In this document: piece after piece, positions 50,385 through 61,243 of the stretch | How positions within the stretch are numbered: position 1 is the first letter of the stretch | How the letters are laid out: each line of letters starts with the position of its first letter | Source of the DNA: Sipunculus nudus | Lineage: Eukaryota; Annelida; Sipuncula; Golfingiida; Sipunculidae | DNA length: 64,000 nt | Assembly: GCA_026874595.1 (NCBI GenBank) | Contig: CM049315.1 | Location: forward strand, 18,871,664 to 18,935,663 | Reading direction: 5' to 3' | The notes under the pieces: generated by a model | Seen by the model: only the letters and a program-made list of their open reading frames with translations | Told to the model about the DNA's origin: nothing | The model's database searches: none | Translations under genes and position numbers: made by a program

Positions 50385-50790
50385 TTTCCGGTCCTGAGAA
50401 CACTTTCCAGTTTGTTTCATTAGTTTTTTCTGGATTGGACCTCCACCCCTCCCCCGCCCCTCTTCAAAATGCAGGATCTTCCTTTTCTCTCTACGGGGCC
50501 CAAGGGATTTTATTCGAAAAGTCATCGTTGAAGGAGCTGTAACAGTATTTCTCCGATTTTCGTGATGAGGCAGCTATAAGGCTTTGTCTTTTGTATTAGT
50601 AGCGACCTCTGTTGAATGTCAATTTTAATAATTAGCGATGATTTACTTAAACTGAAATTACTGAACACCTTCAGATAAATTTTAGTGTTCAATGACTTCA
50701 TTTACTAATCAGCTTTAATTAGCAGTGGTCAAGGAGTGTAGTATTGTGAATTTTTTCGTTTACGGGAGAGGCTTAATTGTGCAGAAATTA
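50385..50790 (+). repeat. Dispersed repeat, copy 2 (partner at 45400-45820)
   Basis: Same block order and orientation as copy 1, including CTTCCTTTTCTCTCTA and the AGCAGTGGTC to GTAGTATTGTGAAT stretch. It is diverged elsewhere. Confidence 0.7.
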
Positions 50791-51007
50791 TTTATCAAGC
50801 CTCGATCTGCATAAGGCGAGTTAACATGGAATGAATTGACTGACGTATAAATATATATATAGTTTCTGGTAGATAGCCCCTTCCTCAGCATTTACGATGA
50901 AATATGGATATGGGACACATTTTGCAACAGTTCCGACGCCGAGTCTGAACCAAAACGAGACCAGAGGAGTTACGTGGCAACGGTCGCGTGCAACCACGTC
51001 AAATACG

Positions 51008-51010
<3 letters not shown>

Positions 51011-51073
<63 letters not shown>

Positions 51074-51080
51074 TTTAAAC

Positions 51081-51130
<50 letters not shown>
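51011..51130. repeat. (TA)n and (TC)n microsatellites
   Basis: A TA run at 51011-51070 and a TC run at 51086-51129. The RERERER-type ORF on the minus strand is this repeat. Confidence 0.9.
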
Positions 51131-51133
<3 letters not shown>

Positions 51134-51959
51134 CGCACACAACATTTATATCACATCAAATTTAAAGAAACGACAAAATTTACACCTGAAGTCCTATAAG
51201 ACCTAAAATTCTTTAGATGGAATGACAGGACCATGAACATATCAAAAATTAAAAACAAATACAGAAGAATTGAAACATAAATATGAAAGTTCTTATGTAA
51301 TGGAAAGGCTACGAGAGAAACTGACAGTCTGCTTCTATCGAACAGACAGTTGTCCAACCTATATATATATAGTTTTAGTGTAAGATATATAGTTTTTCAA
51401 TGGAGAACACGCATATGTAAGACGCACATATCATAAACGAATTGCTATTTGTACATTAATTCGATTTTACCCTTCACGCACCAGTGTACACATTCACACA
51501 ATCTTTAATCGAAAAAATGCTAAAATGAGCAAACAATGGGCAAAAGTGAAATTATAGTAATAATATTTTATTTATAAAAATCATGCAGTGTATACAACAT
51601 ACAAAAATGTATATATATTGAAAATCTTATATATATTAATATTTGTGTATGGAGAATTTACTTCCGCGTTATCATTTTCCCGCGCTTTTCCATTTATGTA
51701 TACACGAAACTACATATGAACCATATATAGCTTGTGGGTCACACCCAGATCTATATCGTTTCTTTATTGTGATTTATCTTTTTTATCCGGGAGTTTTATA
51801 GCTTTATATAGGATGTAACGGACATGGTTGCATACATGCATGTATACATGGTGGTTCACGGGCGTAGGCAGGATTTACCGGGGGGATTTGCAGGTGAAAG
51901 GGGGGGGGCGGGGGGTGAGTTGGCCATAGGAATATACCGCTTGGCAAATATATATAGTT

Positions 51960-51999
<40 letters not shown>

Positions 52000-52938
52000 C
52001 CAGAGCATATAGTTGAAATTTGGGAATGAGTGGAAAAGATTAATTATTACAAGCAACTCATTAATCATTAGTTTGAATCCATGATTTCTTATCTCCAGTT
52101 TCTTAGTAATCTCTTATATATAAACAGATTCGGAAAAATGTGTATATATAATTGCAGATGAATGTGTACAGTAATGAAGTTGTATATACTTCATATTATG
52201 GGTCATATAAAATTACGAACTCTGAATCCTTATTTTCTTGAATTAAAAGCTGTAAACATGGAGTACCACTGATATATTTATATATATATATATATATATA
52301 CTTTTAAAATAAATAGAGAACACACACACACGGGCACGCGTATTTAAACATAGTTATATATAATAAGATATGTATCAAATAATTGATAAAAATTATGAAT
52401 ATTTCAACACTGACGAATCGAATCTTAGCTTATTAATTCGTATAAAAAATATATAGAAGTATAGCTTGCAGACATTTTAGTTTTGATGATTAGTCTATTG
52501 AAATATGAATACAGAAGTAAACAACCCGTATAACTTTTAAGTTTTATAAAAGTTTTAAAATACAAATAAAATGATTACATTAGCTGAAACGGTATATATG
52601 CATGTGTAAAGCAAAACAACAACAAAAAAATATCCATGCATACATGGGTCACAATATGTCAAAAGACCATGCATGTATACGAATGCTTATACATCAACAA
52701 ATACACTCGTTTTCTCTTCTTTTTTACGCTATTGCATATCTCGAAAATATATGTATATTTCAGTAAACAAATCCCAACGAAAATCTGGTTCTCTCAAAAT
52801 ACATATAAGTACATGATCATCTGTATTTGATATTTCATCAATGCATGGAACTGTCCGTTATATTTTGTGGCAGGCATGCAAGCCGTATGATTGAAAAGTT
52901 TTATTCAAATAAAAAAGTATAAATAAAATGTTTGAATT

Positions 52939-52992
<54 letters not shown>

Positions 52993-54700
52993 CAATGTAT
53001 TATAAATATCGTACGTACTGGAAATCAAGGTCTGCTAGAAATATAGCATATATTGTTAAATTTTGGATTTTATCCTTATCTGATAAAAGTATATACAGCC
53101 TGCGCGATGAAGGTGTCACAACTGCATGCGTTCATGTTATAACATTATTAACCTGAGACAATGTGTGTATACCATACTCATAAACTTAATGCCACATTTA
53201 ATACTGGTTTAACATATATTTTGCTTGCTTATGTGGTGGTATATAATTTATATTTACGAATCAATATTCTCAGTTTTACAGTTCAATTTTGATTTATAAA
53301 TACATTTTGCGTGTTTTAACTCACTCAACGGGTACACGTCAGTTCCTCAGATTAAATTAACATAACATCTCAGAGTCGAACAACTTAGGCCTCACAAGAA
53401 ATAAACCGTATGTAAAGTCTGAAATCAGCTTTGACCAACTGAGATATATATGTATAGTATAAGGAATATTGTATCTGCGGGACTATACGCCTATATATAG
53501 AAGTAGGTCTATTAAATGTTGAAAAATGAAATAATAGGATACACATGTACATACATAGGCCTATATTTGCATCAAAACAATTCATTAACTCGCACGTCTT
53601 CATATCCATAAGGGGGGGGGGGGATAACGCATCATATATATGGGTATTTGTGTGTGTGTGGGGGGGGGGGGGAGGGGTTAGTAACAGTGTTTTCAACCAA
53701 CCACAGGCCCTTGAAATCATAATATTAGAAAATACTGTGCACTGTGATAGTAAGAAAGTGTAGGCCGGTCTACTCCTAATTACTTTTTCTGTGGCATTAT
53801 CTATAATTGTTATTTCTAGTACTGGTGACCCATCATATATGTACATTTTATTTCGAAACAATATTAAAGGAAACATTTTCAAGCAATTTCTGCATTTCTG
53901 CCTGGTTTCCATTTGATTAAAATTCACATGAAATGTACATATACTTTCCCCCTTAAACTACCATTCCAGGCGTATAAGCACCCTTCCCCCTAAACAAAAA
54001 AAAACAAAAAAAAAAAAACACACACACACACATCCACACGCATTTTTATACATATCTTTGATCTGTTCTTTGACTTAAATCCCTAATTAAACTACCGTAG
54101 GCCGATACGTGATTTCTATATTGCTACAGTGCTAACTTTTTTTAAATATTTCACTCTCTATACCCTCTATGCACGTGGCTTTGATTTCCTTTCATACATT
54201 TTTGAGTGGTCCTGATCTATCATAACACGAATTTACAACAGACTCTGATCTTAAAAGCCAAAATTTCTTGATAAACATTTTAATAACCGCAGAACTTAAA
54301 AGATTAGGTCTGTTTATATACATACCGGTATGAACATATCGAAGGCATTAATAAAAGTGTTATGAAGTTCTCCTACATATATGCGGTAATTCCTTCAAAA
54401 AATTCACGGAGTAGCAAATGTTTCTTTTATTTATTTTAAAATTTATAAAAAAAATTGGGAACATTTTAAATGTTCGATTGACAAATTTATTTATTTAGGG
54501 GGCATTCCCTGGCCCTTAGTAAGTCCTAGTATAGGCTGAAAAGAGGTTCATTATAATCTATATGTACATTGATTTCAACGACAGCTTATGAGATATGTGC
54601 AGACTTGTAACTCGGAAAGAAATTTGTAAATTGGTCTTCTCTGGAAAAAGACTATTTTGATATTAAAGTACTGGAGGGCCTATAATGGCGCTGCTCAATT
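51131..54700. other. Non-coding, simple-repeat-rich
   Basis: TA runs lie at about 51964-51999, 52276-52300 and 52939-52982. G runs lie at 53610-53622 and 53660-53672. A CAGGATTT-type hAT-like end lies near 51863. The 180-codon minus-strand ORF at 53385-53927 crosses the poly-G/TG tract and has no recognisable domain, so I do not call it a gene. Confidence 0.45.
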
Positions 54701-55090
54701 TTGCAAGCTCATGACATGAAGGGGGCGTGAGTGCGCAGGCTCAATCTGAACGCACACCTGACGTTTCCATCATATCATGCAGTGCGCAGGCTCCGAACGT
54801 AGCTAGAACGTTTGCAGTGAATAAGAAGTTGGGAATTTTGAACTTAAAGCTGCAAATGTGAAAAGTCACGCAAGCTATGCAGTAATCAACGAATCAAGCA
54901 CTCCCGTTTGCACAAGTCCATACGCAATGTTATGATTTGACGCCAATGCATGTATATGTATTATATGAATGAAATTGCCTCAGTGTAAACACTATGCCGT
55001 ATAGCAATGCATGCCCAGACTTGCCCGGTCTTATCGCGTGTAGACAATATTTACTACAGAAGTCAACTGCATCTTGAAGTGGGCACTTAC

Positions 55091-55328
55091 CATTGTTGTC
55101 ACCCATCGGAGTGCACGTCAGATCACTTATATAGGAGTTTAAACTTAAAACTCAGTGTAAAATATAATACTTTATAAGCGTACTGCAATTTTTGCAGCCT
55201 CCCCTGTCTGATGACTAACTCGGTATTGCGAAATATCTGTCCCCGGGAAGATACTAATAAGATGCGGAGGGGACAAATTGCGCGCGTGTGATTGGCTGCT
55301 GTCTCGGGGCGCCGGGAAGGGGATTTCC
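55091..55328 (-). promoter_or_regulatory. Promoter-like segment with possible first exon on the minus strand
   Basis: In minus-strand order: a kappaB consensus GGGGATTTCC (55319-55328; written as on plus), a CCAAT box (about 55290-55298), TATATAAG (55133-55126), then ATGGGTGACAACAATG followed by a strong donor GTAAGTG at 55090. The region is richer in CpG than its surroundings. It could serve a minus-strand gene such as the TNF receptor 18 kb away, but no connecting exon was found. Confidence 0.3.
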
Positions 55329-55399
55329 ATGACGAACGAAGATAGCGTGTCCAATATCTGGAGCGGCCACGTCATCGTGACCTACGATGTCCTTTTGGC

Positions 55400-57253
55400 G
55401 CTGTCACACCGATTCGAATTTTATCAATACCAAAAGTCCAGCTGAAACAAACAACATAAAACCTCTGCAGCGCTAGTAGTATCGTAATTGTACATTTTCT
55501 GTCAAAGATTTTCTATTTAAGTGAGCTAATAAATGAGACCTGCAAATCTGATAATAAAATAAGACTGTATGTATAAGATGATGACTGTTGCTACTCGCCA
55601 GTTTTACTCACTTCCGTAACTACATAGCATTAATTTGTCATTAAATAGGCTATTGGTCTATGGCCTTTATTTCAATTGCGTCCAAATAATGTACACCAGA
55701 TTTTTTTTTTATGATTTGAATCTTCGTAATTCGTAATACTTGCACATGTATTTTCTATCAGACCTTAGACTCACCTTATGTAATAAAATTGCATGTGAAC
55801 GCATTGTTAATTCCTTTGCAATTTTCAAATTTAAGATGTCTTTAAAAGCCGTATAGGCCTATCATTGCCGATAAATCTCTAATATAGACAAATTTATATA
55901 CAGTCAAAAATAATGTTTATAATCGATACAATATTAAATATTTGCATGCCTATTATGTTAGTTTCATTATTAGAATCCTTCAAGACTAAGGTTTTTCATT
56001 TCTCCCAATAACTGAAAATGGAAGGAAAAAGATTCAAGCTTGACGCCTTTTATCCATTCATGTTTCTTTTATCTTATCTCGCATATTCAAATATGCAGCT
56101 TTATATTAACCTCAGTGAGTTCATGCATGGTCATATTTTAGACTTGATATAAATGATGACACCCAGATCTATGCTGTCATTACACATGAATTTACACTGA
56201 CAATAACCGATATCATAAAAGTGGTTGTGGTTTTACCTTTACAGAATGTCTTCATAAAAACAATGTATAATTCGTTTGCAAATGTGAGGTATAAGAGATC
56301 CAGAATTCAAGATTTTTTATATTGCTAATAAATGAAAATTCACAACATGATTTTGTTCAGCGATATGGTCGCATGATTTGGTCTGTAAAAATCGTCGTGA
56401 ACTAGTCCAGCCTAAACCCCGACCAGGATTAAGGCCAGACTGAATTGCGATCGGGATTTGGCCTGGATTGGTCTAGACCGATTGGTCTAGACCGATTGGT
56501 CCAGACTAAATCCCTATCGGGATTCTGACCAGGACCTGATCAGGATCTGGTCCAGTCCAAATCCTGATTCGGACTGTGAGTTGTCAAATACTGAATGCCT
56601 TCAGCAACTACTTTTGGTTAAATAAAAAAAAAAAAAACATCCGAGTTCAGCCTACTCATACATTTCTTCGTGACAAAATGTTATTTATGCCATATAAAAC
56701 TTATAATACATAGAGTTATAGTTGAACAGATGAATAGATACAAAGATTAACCTTAGTATAGGACAGACACCTGACATACAGAATTATTTGATAGAATAAA
56801 AGAACACCACTGAAAAATACAACTTAACCTTTGAAAAAAAATGAAATATGTTATACTTAATAAATAAAACGTTTTCAGGCTTGAATTAAATAAAATAGCA
56901 ATTTATATGCATTTATAGCTTGCACATATATGTTTTCATATAAGAAGTATATATTAATTTAAGGTTGAATAACTTAGGAACATTGAAAGTCAGTGTATTT
57001 TAAAGTTAAGTTATAAAAATTAACTGAAAAAAAATCTATTTAATTCAAGTAAAAGTTGTGAATCAAAATAAATTAATTTTGTCGCTATATGAATAAAAAG
57101 ATTATGTCAATATAATCAATTTTACTTTCATTTCATAATTAAAAGGTTTGTGGACATCACATTAGCATGTAGATACAGTTTTAAGCTGAATAAGGGGTAT
57201 GCAATGGTAGCCATATAACCTTGAATTGATTACACAGGACGTCGTGTAATAAT
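55400..57253. other. Non-coding with a palindrome-rich segment
   Basis: No gene was seen. The segment 56403-56576 is described separately. Confidence 0.5.
56403..56576. repeat. Palindrome-rich foldback segment with 15-bp tandem repeat
   Basis: A near-palindrome centres on two GGTCTAGACC units. The arms pair GGGATTTGGCCTGGATT with the complement of its right-hand counterpart ending TAAATCCC. The 15-bp unit CGATTGGTCTAGACC is tandem at 56467-56505. More CCAGAC/GGTCC pairs flank it. Confidence 0.6.
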
Positions 57254-57735
57254 TCAGATCGATATGTCAAACCACTCCTGAGATAAGTACATGGGTGGAT
57301 AATACGGAAATATGAGACTAGGTGGCGCCACCAGTCTTTTTAACCAGAAAGCTGTTCCAGATGGATCGATGAACCTGCAAAATTTCAGGCCGATGCTCCT
57401 GAGACGTGAGATTTTTATCCAAAGCAGACGCATGAACTGATGCCACATGAAAACAATTGCATGTGGTGCCCCCGGTCTTGAATACGAGATAAAAGTGTAT
57501 ATAAGATAAATGACCCTGCAAAATTTCAGGCCAATACATCGGACCTATCCTGAGATATGTGAAAAGACGCATAGATGAAGACCACGCGACAAAAATTGTA
57601 GGTGACGCCACCGGTCTTTGCACCAGTTCCCCTGTGAATCTGTAATGATGACGGGTTTCGGAGGGATCTGTCTGTCGGTTTAAGAGGTGTTCTTCGTAGA
57701 TCACCGGGCTGCGGCTGACCACATATAGTACACCT
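57254..57735 (-). repeat. Family B-related repeat units
   Basis: GGTGGCGCCACC at 57321-57332 and GGTGACGCCACC at about 57601, with CTGCAAAATTTCAGGCC and CACTCCTGAGATA phrases as in family B. The units are about 140 bp apart and the ends are undefined. Confidence 0.55.
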
Positions 57736-57785
57736 GCGAAATTTTGTTTCGGTAGATACAATGATTAGATTGATTCTGCTTTTAA

Positions 57786-58430
57786 CTAGACAAGTCGACA
57801 AGCAGCTAAAGGTATATCCGCTAAATCACAGAGGTAAGAAAAAGGTTATAGGCACAGAATCTCTCCTGATGTTAAAGCCCTCCAAATTGGTGGCACTGTA
57901 TATTCTAAAGTATCCCAAGACGCGCGGATGGACGAAATATGAGTTTACAAGATAATTTCATCCTACATTGATATATGGACATGCAAAATTTTATACGGAT
58001 ACATCTAGCCATGCACTGTATTGAGATAAATGCATAAAGGTATTTTATAAATATGAAAAATTTCAGTCCATAACATTGAACGATTTTTTATATATATGTG
58101 ATTTTTACCAAAACCTGACGTATACATGTACAAATGGACGCTATAAATAAAATGGATTGTAGTTGGCACGATCCGTCTAAGAACAAACACATTTTCATGC
58201 GGATATTGGCCTACATAAAACCACTCCTGAGATATATGCCTGAATGTATTCTACAATTATGTGATTATAGGTGGCACGGCCAGCTAGGCTTTTGTATGAA
58301 AAATCTACCCAAGATGCATCAACATGTACAATTTCAGGCCGATACGCCTATAACCACTCCTGAGAAAGTATGTCGCTTCTGAAAAATGTTTTAAAACAGA
58401 GTAAGCGGGCTGAAAAAAGTTTATTTTTGA
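57786..58430 (-). mobile_element. Helitron-like element, family B copy 3, diverged
   Basis: On the minus strand it ends TTGTCTAG at 57786, followed by T, with a decayed version of the family hairpin just inside. The far end (about 58400-58430) keeps AAAACAGAGTAAGCGGGCT, matching the 5' region of copies 1 and 2. Interior phrases ATGCAAAATTTTA and CCACTCCTGAGATAT are family B. Confidence 0.55.
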
Positions 58431-58872
58431 GGGTGTTTGCCACATTTATATGTTTGGAAACAGATTGAACAGCTGCAAATGAGTAAAGGACACCTGGAAG
58501 AAAAAAAAGGGGGGGTGGGGGAGTCACTTTCTGGCCCATGCCTGGGACCCGGATCCCCGCTTTTCGATTCTGCACTCTACATAGAATTAATCCGTTTGGC
58601 TGTGCTATATGATATAAATAGACCTATAAAAAGCGATTTCTTAAAAAAATCATCATCCTCCAGAGCATAAATTTAGCCTACTAATTTTGCTGACTGTTTG
58701 TAGCAATGTAGGGCATGTAGGCCTAAAGGTATATAACAATAATAATAAGATAATTTTAATGATTATAGGCCTAACTTTTATTATTATTATTATTATTACT
58801 ATATACTTCTTTTTCTTTTATAAGAAAGCCGGTGTGTGTGTGTGAGGGGGGGGGGGTCAATTGTAGTAGTCT

Positions 58873-59205
58873 CAGGCGCGATTCCCGGGGTTTTTTGCAG
58901 GGAGGGGTCAACGGGTGTAATACATATATAAGATTTGTATAAAAAAAGATCTTTGAACGAGAGCCAAGAGCCCCCCCCCCCAGTGGCGGATCCAGAGGGG
59001 GGGTTTAGGGGGTTTAAACCCCCCGTCGCGAGAGAAAATTACCTTTTTTTGCAGTGTTTTCCCCAGTTTTTAAGGCTAAACCCCTCCGTCAGGTTTTGTG
59101 GACCTTTTAAAGGGTATAATTAGTCCCTTGGTGTAACCATAACCCCCTCCCTTGCCAAAATCCTAGATCCGCCCCTGCCCCCCCCCCCCCCCGGATCCGC
59201 GCCTG
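58873..59205. mobile_element. Outer hAT-like miniature element, interrupted
   Basis: Ends are CAGGCGCGATTCCCGGGG on the left and CCCCCCGGATCCGCGCCTG on the right, which are inverted. The right-hand poly-C tract is split by the inner element. Without the insert it would be about 136 bp. It has the same layout as 26994-27163. Confidence 0.5.
58981..59177. mobile_element. Inner hAT-like MITE (197 bp) nested in a poly-C tract
   Basis: The TIRs CAGTGGCGGATCCAGAG and CAGGGGCGGATCTAGGA (right end, reversed) agree at 13-14 of 17 positions. Both flanks are at least eight C, consistent with an 8-bp CCCCCCCC target duplication of hAT type. It has no ORF. Confidence 0.65.
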
Positions 59206-59564
59206 AGCCAATAGGCCCACGCCCAATAGCCAAAATCGTGTACAAATAGTGAGCGGCCGGCTTTTTATACGTTTACACACGAGTTGATGATTTCAGTATA
59301 TGTTTGTAACATTCAAAGATAAAATAATTTTATGATATGGTTCTTGTTGCAAATAAACGAGAATTACTATTAAGTGAATACTTATAGGCAGCTCTAGCTT
59401 GATTAAAGCATTATGATATTGTTGCCAACAGGTGCGATATCCCGCCCACGTCCAGCTTGGCGGGAAATATAATCCTGACCCGAAAATGAACTTTGACCGC
59501 ACGTTGACCTATCTAAGGTCACTCGTGTCAGCTTGAGATCCGCCTGTCGCATCCAAACAGAAAC

Positions 59565-60220
59565 CACAGGCGCTTGAATCGCTATTTGTGTTGATATTGG
59601 CTTAAATCGTGTTCAATTTACCTTAACAACAGTCCCCTGCCGTTCAATGAGCTGTAAACCATGTTATATCGCTTGCCGGTACTTGTTTATATAATAGATA
59701 CACAAGGCCGGCATCCAAGTCTGCGGACGAGTCTGTATCCATTAAGCGACGAGTAGACAGATTTAACCCAGATTACTATTTCCATCGTTATCAACCAATC
59801 AGGTGTTAGGTTCCAGGGGGGAATCCTTACTGCTGACCAAGATAAATGGGGATTTCCTCGTTTGGGGTAACAGCTGCTTAATGGATGCAGACTAGTTACA
59901 AATAAGAGCTCATTACAAGTGGTACATTGTGTGTATTGGAATTGTAAATGCTTTTATAGAAAGAAGAACTGGCCATTTAACGACTGTAAGTTTCTTCCCT
60001 CGAAAATCTTTGAAATATTCGGGAATTTGAATTGATTTCTTGTATTATCGCCAACCCACCGCAGACTTGGATGCCGGCCTTGTGTATCTATTATATAAAC
60101 AAGTACCGGCAAGCAATATAACATGATTTACAGCTCACTGAACGGTAGGGGATTGTTGTTAAGGTAAATTGAACACGATTTAAGCCAATATCAACACAAA
60201 TAGCGATTCAAGCGCCTGTG
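59565..60220. mobile_element. 656-bp TIR element with 162-bp terminal inverted repeats and 7-bp target duplication
   Basis: Arms 59565-59726 and 60059-60220 are reverse complements with only about five differences, all transitions. Both start CACAGGCGCTTGAATCGC. CAGAAAC stands immediately outside each end (59558-59564 and 60221-60227). The 332-bp centre has no transposase ORF and contains GGGGATTTCC at 59848-59857. Long TIRs suggest a Mutator-like or foldback-type element, but the 7-bp duplication leaves the superfamily open. Confidence 0.85.
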
Positions 60221-61233
60221 CAGAAACACACAAACGACGCGCTGGATCATCCCCTTTGAACCGGCTAATATCGGTAAGTGTTCCATGAAACTCCTCACAA
60301 ACATGGAGTATAATAAATCTTATTTCTGTGTGTATTATTGAACAATGAAAGCCACCTAGGGACAAATATTCACCGGGCGCTTGTGTATGATCCAATGTCT
60401 CCATGAACGGCTTTCCTATTTCAGCATGTTCGGTAACCAGCTGGTAACTGGTTACCAGTGCAGTGGCAGTGGTACATCCATTCCATGGCTTCTTCACGTT
60501 GACATCTGTCCGCGTTGGTTGGGACCCAGTGCATCGATCTTTGATGTAATTTTTGCAAAGGTTTAAGTCAGGTGTACAACCCAACAGCAATATACAGTGT
60601 TTGGAATTGGAATTTATCTCTAGTAATGACCCGAATGTACTGAAGCATTTATCTATGTGACCGTACCGTGTCCGTGTATTCATGACAGCATTGAAGGCTT
60701 GATCATCATTTAATTAAATAAATGAAAAAAAAAAAAAAAACTAATGCATACGTAAAAGAAGAAGAAATAAGACAGCTTTCCGACAAAGACACCATTCACT
60801 CAGTCTTGTTTATATTTATTTTTAACACAGAGTTTAGTTTTAGAGAAGGCCTAACTTTGGAAATAACCTATTAGGCTATTTCAAATATTTGACAGTTGTG
60901 GTAATGTTGTGAACATTGAGGTGGGTGTGTCTTCCATTGCAACTCTCACCCCCTCTCCAGACTACAGTACAAACCTGTAACGCAGTCTTTTAAAACTTTT
61001 TTCTTTTTTTTTCATTTGAAGGTACATTGAATGGAGTATGAGTGTTCAAGTCACTACATTTTATGCAGTGTTTGGTGTGGCTTGGCATCCTTCAATAATA
61101 AAATAGATGGTCATAATAATGCTAATCTTCAAATCAGTAATCTGTATCAGGATGAACAAGCATTCAGCCATTCAGAAATTGATAAGATAAGTGATACAAT
61201 TTATGAATAATTCTTCTAATTTCAAATTTTCAG
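60221..61233. other. Upstream flank of the SLC3-like gene
   Basis: A 5' UTR exon is expected here or further upstream, because an acceptor (TTTTCAG) ends at 61233, only ten bases before the start codon. A 167-codon minus-strand ORF at 60180-60683 partly overlaps the TIR of the preceding element and shows no known domain. A perfect 9-bp hairpin GGTAACCAG/CTGGTTACC lies at 60432-60456. Confidence 0.4.
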
Positions 61234-61243
61234 ATAAAAAAAA

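Noticed and set aside
50821-51206. ORFs rich in RERERE or YIYIYI
   Set aside because: They are simple TA and TC microsatellites read as protein.
53385-53927. 180-codon ORF on the minus strand
   Set aside because: It crosses poly-G and TG tracts, which translate to runs of Pro, His and Thr. There is no domain and no exon structure.
60180-60683. 167-codon ORF on the minus strand
   Set aside because: It runs into the inverted repeat of the adjacent mobile element, has no recognisable domain or signal, and no splice or promoter support.
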